The notes under the pieces: model-generated
Database searches by the model: none
The model's input: only the letters and a program-made list of their open reading frames with translations
Told to the model about the DNA's origin: nothing
Part shown: one piece after another, positions 61,367 through 64,000 of the stretch
Layout of the letters: the number at the start of each line of letters is the position of its first letter
Position numbering within the stretch: position 1 is the first letter of the stretch
Origin: Bacteroidales bacterium
GTDB taxonomy: Bacteria; Bacteroidota; Bacteroidia; Bacteroidales; CAIWKO01
Assembly (NCBI GenBank): GCA_023228145.1
Contig: JALOBU010000005.1
Span: forward strand, 62,001-126,000
Length of the DNA stretch: 64,000 nt
Reading direction: 5' to 3'
Position numbers and translations under genes: made by a program

Positions 61367-62032
61367 TTATTTAATATATTTTATCTCAACGGAGCGGCTT
61401 AATTTTTCCGGAGGTAGTAATTTAATCATATTTTCAATATGCTCCGACACCCCATTATTTTTATCATGGGGTTCAAAAACAAGTTTGATTTTTTCGCTCT
61501 CAGGAAAATGTGATAAAGACTTTTTAAGCTTTTCATAACTACCTGCAAAAAATTCTCTGGTCATTTCCATTTTGATATAATCACAATCCGGCAAATCCTC
61601 AGTAGTTATGTAGCCTAAGCTTTTGTTATAAGATATAGCTTTTTTATTGTCTTTTCTGACTTTAATAAAAGCGCTATGCCAGTCAAGAAAAAGGTATGCA
61701 GCTTCAAACATCAGCATCGACGCTAGAAACGGCAGGGCAGAATTCAAATACCTCTTATCCCAAATAAACAGGCCACTTTCAGCAGTTTTCTTTTCCCAGT
61801 TGATATTTTTATCATTTACCAGGCCTATTTTTTCGTTTTTGTATTCAATAACAAAATAAAAATTATTGATATTATCAATCTTACGAAACCATTCTTTCTG
61901 CATTTCAGGAGTGATGTGTTCCCTGTAATTCATAAATTTCCGGATTCCCGGCGAGTTTCGTTTCTGCCTCACCAGCTCGATATCATCTTCCCTGAGGCGG
62001 TTTAATGTTATTCCATACTTGCACAACTTCAT
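61367..62032 (-). CDS. GNAT N-acetyltransferase
   Basis: A 221-residue protein with GNAT fold: ITLNRLREDDIELVRQKRN, IGLVNDKNINWE, FLFIWDKRYLNSA-like (SGLFIWDKRYLNSALPFL) and the acetyl-CoA end motif KVRKDNKKAISYNKSLGYI. The 50-residue C-terminal extension is beyond the usual domain. The start overlaps the glycosyltransferase stop by 4 bp, so it may acetylate an amino sugar, possibly the one whose keto/amino genes lie at 11.5-13 kb. That is inference. Confidence 0.85.
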   Translation of the reverse strand: MKLCKYGITLNRLREDDIELVRQKRNSPGIRKFMNYREHITPEMQKEWFRKIDNINNFYFVIEYKNEKIGLVNDKNINWEKKTAESGLFIWDKRYLNSALPFLASMLMFEAAYLFLDWHSAFIKVRKDNKKAISYNKSLGYITTEDLPDCDYIKMEMTREFFAGSYEKLKKSLSHFPESEKIKLVFEPHDKNNGVSEHIENMIKLLPPEKLSRSVEIKYIK

Positions 62033-62946
62033 AACAATTCGCTTTTTACGGCATAGGCAGGCTTTTTATGTTGTGCTCTGTAAATCCTTACCAGATAACC
62101 GCCAATAATTCCAAGACTGAAAACAATCAGCCCTGTGGAAAACAAAATGGCGACAATGATGGATGTATATCCATGGGGAACATCAAAAAGTATTTTTCTG
62201 ATAATATAATATATGCCAAGCAAAAATGACAGGCCTGATATCAGCAACCCGACATACACCATAAGTTTTAATGGTATTGCCGTATAATACATTATCAGAT
62301 TCCATGTGAGGCGCAACAGCTTAATTCTGGTATATCCAGATTTGCCGGATTTTCGTTTTTTATGTTGAACAGACACATACGAAATATCACCGGTGTACCA
62401 CATCAACAGTTCATCAATATAAACAAAATCAAGAGTATGTTCCAATATTCGTTTGCCCAGATGCTTTGTAAACATGCGAAATGACGAGCCATCACCCTGT
62501 GTGTGATAATGTGATTTGGTGGCGTTTTGTATCATACGAGTTCCTGCATTCCTGAAAAGGTGATAGCTTTTTCTTTCGTAACAGCCATAAATCAGCTCCG
62601 ACTTTGTTTCCTCATATTTTTGAATCAGTTTGGGGATATCTTCTGGAGCATGCTGCAAATCATCATCAACGGTGATAAAAAAATTTCCTGTAGCATAATG
62701 GAGGCCGCAGAAAATGGCATTGTGCTGCCCGAAATTGCGAATCAGGCGTACCGCTTTTATATTCTGACTAAAATCATTCTTTAATTGGGTGACAAGCTGC
62801 CAACTATGGTCACTACTGCCGTCATCCACAAAAATCACTTCGAAAGAAGCCCCTATGCCATCAAAACAATTTTTTATTCTTGTAAAAAGCTCTGCAAGAG
62901 TAGCTTCACTATTATACACCGGAACAATTACTGAAAATTCGGGCAC
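62029..62946 (-). CDS. GT2 glycosyltransferase, polyprenyl-phosphate type
   Basis: A 305-residue protein with the same plan as the enzyme at 13106-14047: GT-A domain (FSVIVPVYNSEATL; VDDGSSDHSW; FITVDDDLQHAPEDI), the KRKSGKSGYTRIKLLRLTWN segment, and two C-terminal helices (VYVGLLISGLSFLLGIYYII; FSTGLIVFSLGIIGGYLV). It likely makes an undecaprenyl-phosphate sugar. It precedes the GNAT and SDR-like genes in a coupled minus-strand operon. Confidence 0.9.
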   Translation of the reverse strand: MPEFSVIVPVYNSEATLAELFTRIKNCFDGIGASFEVIFVDDGSSDHSWQLVTQLKNDFSQNIKAVRLIRNFGQHNAIFCGLHYATGNFFITVDDDLQHAPEDIPKLIQKYEETKSELIYGCYERKSYHLFRNAGTRMIQNATKSHYHTQGDGSSFRMFTKHLGKRILEHTLDFVYIDELLMWYTGDISYVSVQHKKRKSGKSGYTRIKLLRLTWNLIMYYTAIPLKLMVYVGLLISGLSFLLGIYYIIRKILFDVPHGYTSIIVAILFSTGLIVFSLGIIGGYLVRIYRAQHKKPAYAVKSELL

Positions 62947-63008
62947 TTGCTTTGTGATTTTTGTTTTATCAAAAGTAAAAAAAATAATGAAAATGGTAAT
63001 ATCAAAAA

Positions 63009-63746
63009 TCAGATGCTTGCACCCAGAGGAATATTAACTCCTGTGAGCCATCTTGCCGCATCCGACAATAGAAAACAAACAGGCCCGGCAACATCTTCCG
63101 GGTCACCGAAACCAAGCGGGTGCAAGTCTTTGAATTTTTTCATGGCTTCTTCGGAAGTATGTTTCAGGGTTTCATCAAACATTGGGGTTTTCACAAAGCC
63201 GGGCAGCAGGCAATTCGAACGTATTCCCCTTGGAGACAATTCCAAAGCCAGCACTGCCGAATAACCCTGCAGGGCAGATTTTGAACTTACATAAAGGCTT
63301 CCACCAAAATAAGGAAAACGGGTAGCTATAGAAGAAATAAAAACTATGGAAGCATGGTCTGAGATTTTTTTTCCACTCAACATCTGTGATGTAAGCAGCA
63401 CAGCTGCATTGTAATTAACTTCCATCACTTCATCAATATGCTTTGGCTTTATAAATTTCGCCGGCATCAAAGGAGTAATGCCTGCACAATGCACCAAGCC
63501 GTTCACTTCAGGGAGATTTTCCACCAGGTTTTTGATATCGCTTTCATTTGTCAGGTCGGCAATCATGCTTGTATGCCCTTTGCTTTTGAGCATTTTCATG
63601 GTTTCTGAGAGGCGTTTGTTATTGCGGCCTGTTATCACGCAACTTCCTCCGCATTCCGAAACTGCAATGGCCGTTTGCCTGCCTATGCCCGAGGAAGCCC
63701 CGGTGATTAATACTATTTTGCCTTTTAAATCAAACCTTTTATTCAT
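63009..63746 (-). CDS. short-chain dehydrogenase/reductase (FabG-like)
   Basis: A 245-residue classical SDR. The cofactor motif is LITGASSGIGRQTAI; the catalytic set is S (FISSIATRF), YVSSKSAL (Y, K) with NYNAAVLL as the Asn. GFVKTPM follows the active site. The likely role is a 3-ketoacyl-ACP or sugar reductase; the KAS III-like gene immediately upstream (5 bp) favours a ketoacyl-type substrate. Confidence 0.9.
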   Translation of the reverse strand: MNKRFDLKGKIVLITGASSGIGRQTAIAVSECGGSCVITGRNNKRLSETMKMLKSKGHTSMIADLTNESDIKNLVENLPEVNGLVHCAGITPLMPAKFIKPKHIDEVMEVNYNAAVLLTSQMLSGKKISDHASIVFISSIATRFPYFGGSLYVSSKSALQGYSAVLALELSPRGIRSNCLLPGFVKTPMFDETLKHTSEEAMKKFKDLHPLGFGDPEDVAGPVCFLLSDAARWLTGVNIPLGASI

Positions 63747-63751
63747 AAGAT

Positions 63752-64000
63752 TTATTTAAGTTCAATGATATCGGGACAATACACATTTTCGGTTTGCAAC
63801 ATTACAGAGCCCCATGACAAGCCGACACCGAAACCGGAAAACAACAGTGTAAGTTTTTCAGAAGAAAACTGTTTCTGAATCGTCGTATTAATTGTCAATG
63901 GTATTGAGGCAGAGCTGGTATTTCCAAACTTATCAAGTGAGTATGGCACCTTTTCCGGCTCCAGTTTCATTTTTTTTCTTATTGAATCATTTATCAGCAG
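63752..64000 (-). CDS. 3-oxoacyl-ACP synthase III-like protein, partial (5' end outside window)
   Basis: The visible 82 residues are the C-terminal end of a KAS III fold: SLDKFGNTSSASIPLTI holds the catalytic-dyad Asn region (NTSAAS in FabH) and LLFSGFGVGLSWGSVML the conserved glycine-rich strand near the C-terminus. The frame is open to the window edge at 64000. It precedes the SDR gene by 5 bp. Whether it is a true FabH or a specialised paralogue cannot be judged from this end. Confidence 0.85.
   Translation of the reverse strand: MLINDSIRKKMKLEPEKVPYSLDKFGNTSSASIPLTINTTIQKQFSSEKLTLLFSGFGVGLSWGSVMLQTENVYCPDIIELK

Overview
The window looks like chromosomal DNA of an uncultured Bacteroidota bacterium, probably a Bacteroidales or Marinilabiliales relative. 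The evidence is the AT-rich base composition, a TonB-dependent receptor with a carboxypeptidase-like N-terminal domain paired with a DUF4249 lipoprotein, a C-terminal type IX secretion sorting domain, PorT-like barrel proteins, DUF2723 and WbqC family genes, a Bacteroidota-type tyrosine integrase, and TAnnTTTG-type -7 promoter boxes with few Shine-Dalgarno sites.

Positions 1-22 kb form a surface-glycan cluster. It contains two tandem B12-binding radical SAM paralogues (the first cut by the window edge), an FkbH-like HAD protein with its own acyl carrier protein, a methyltransferase, a translationally coupled O-acylation operon (MBOAT, AlgX/AlgJ-like SGNH protein, and a 731-residue membrane protein with an internal duplication), a FdtA/FdtB-like amino-sugar pair, polyprenyl-phosphate and double-domain glycosyltransferases, a radical SAM/SPASM protein, and a Wzm/Wzt-type ABC exporter. 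The likely product is a lipid-linked polysaccharide that is acylated and carries a 3-amino-3,6-dideoxy sugar. That product is an inference.

Positions 22-42 kb are mostly housekeeping and envelope genes. They are a UbiX/barrel/TPR operon, a small heat-shock protein, a moeA-moaA-Nramp operon with a shortened MoaA, an M28 peptidase with a PDZ domain, a DUF2723 membrane protein, a polysaccharide deacetylase, a methyltransferase, TonB, a glucosaminidase with LysM, RsmG, an FtsB-like protein, a GT4 glycosyltransferase and an O-antigen ligase/polymerase. The region ends in an array of six 113-114 bp tandem repeats.

Positions 42.5-48.4 kb are an integrative element inserted in the 3' half of a tRNA-Pro(GGG) gene. 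It is bounded by an exact 43-bp direct repeat. It encodes a tyrosine integrase, an unknown protein, a ribbon-helix-helix protein, an excisionase-like protein and a RepA-like ATPase followed by a cluster of GTTTCC motifs. On the opposite strand, next to the tRNA end, lies a two-gene cargo: a RimK-type ATP-grasp ligase and a 110-residue basic protein. This element and its cargo are the best candidate for something undescribed.

Positions 48.4-64 kb return to core chromosome: TonB receptor plus DUF4249 lipoprotein, thioredoxin reductase, a PgpH-like c-di-AMP phosphodiesterase, WbqC, a secreted unknown, RlmB-like methyltransferase, an EamA transporter, a sulfotransferase, a PI-PLC-like type IX cargo whose signal peptide appears frameshifted, an NAD(P)-binding protein, a GNAT, a second polyprenyl-phosphate glycosyltransferase, an SDR, and the C-terminal end of a ketoacyl-ACP synthase III.
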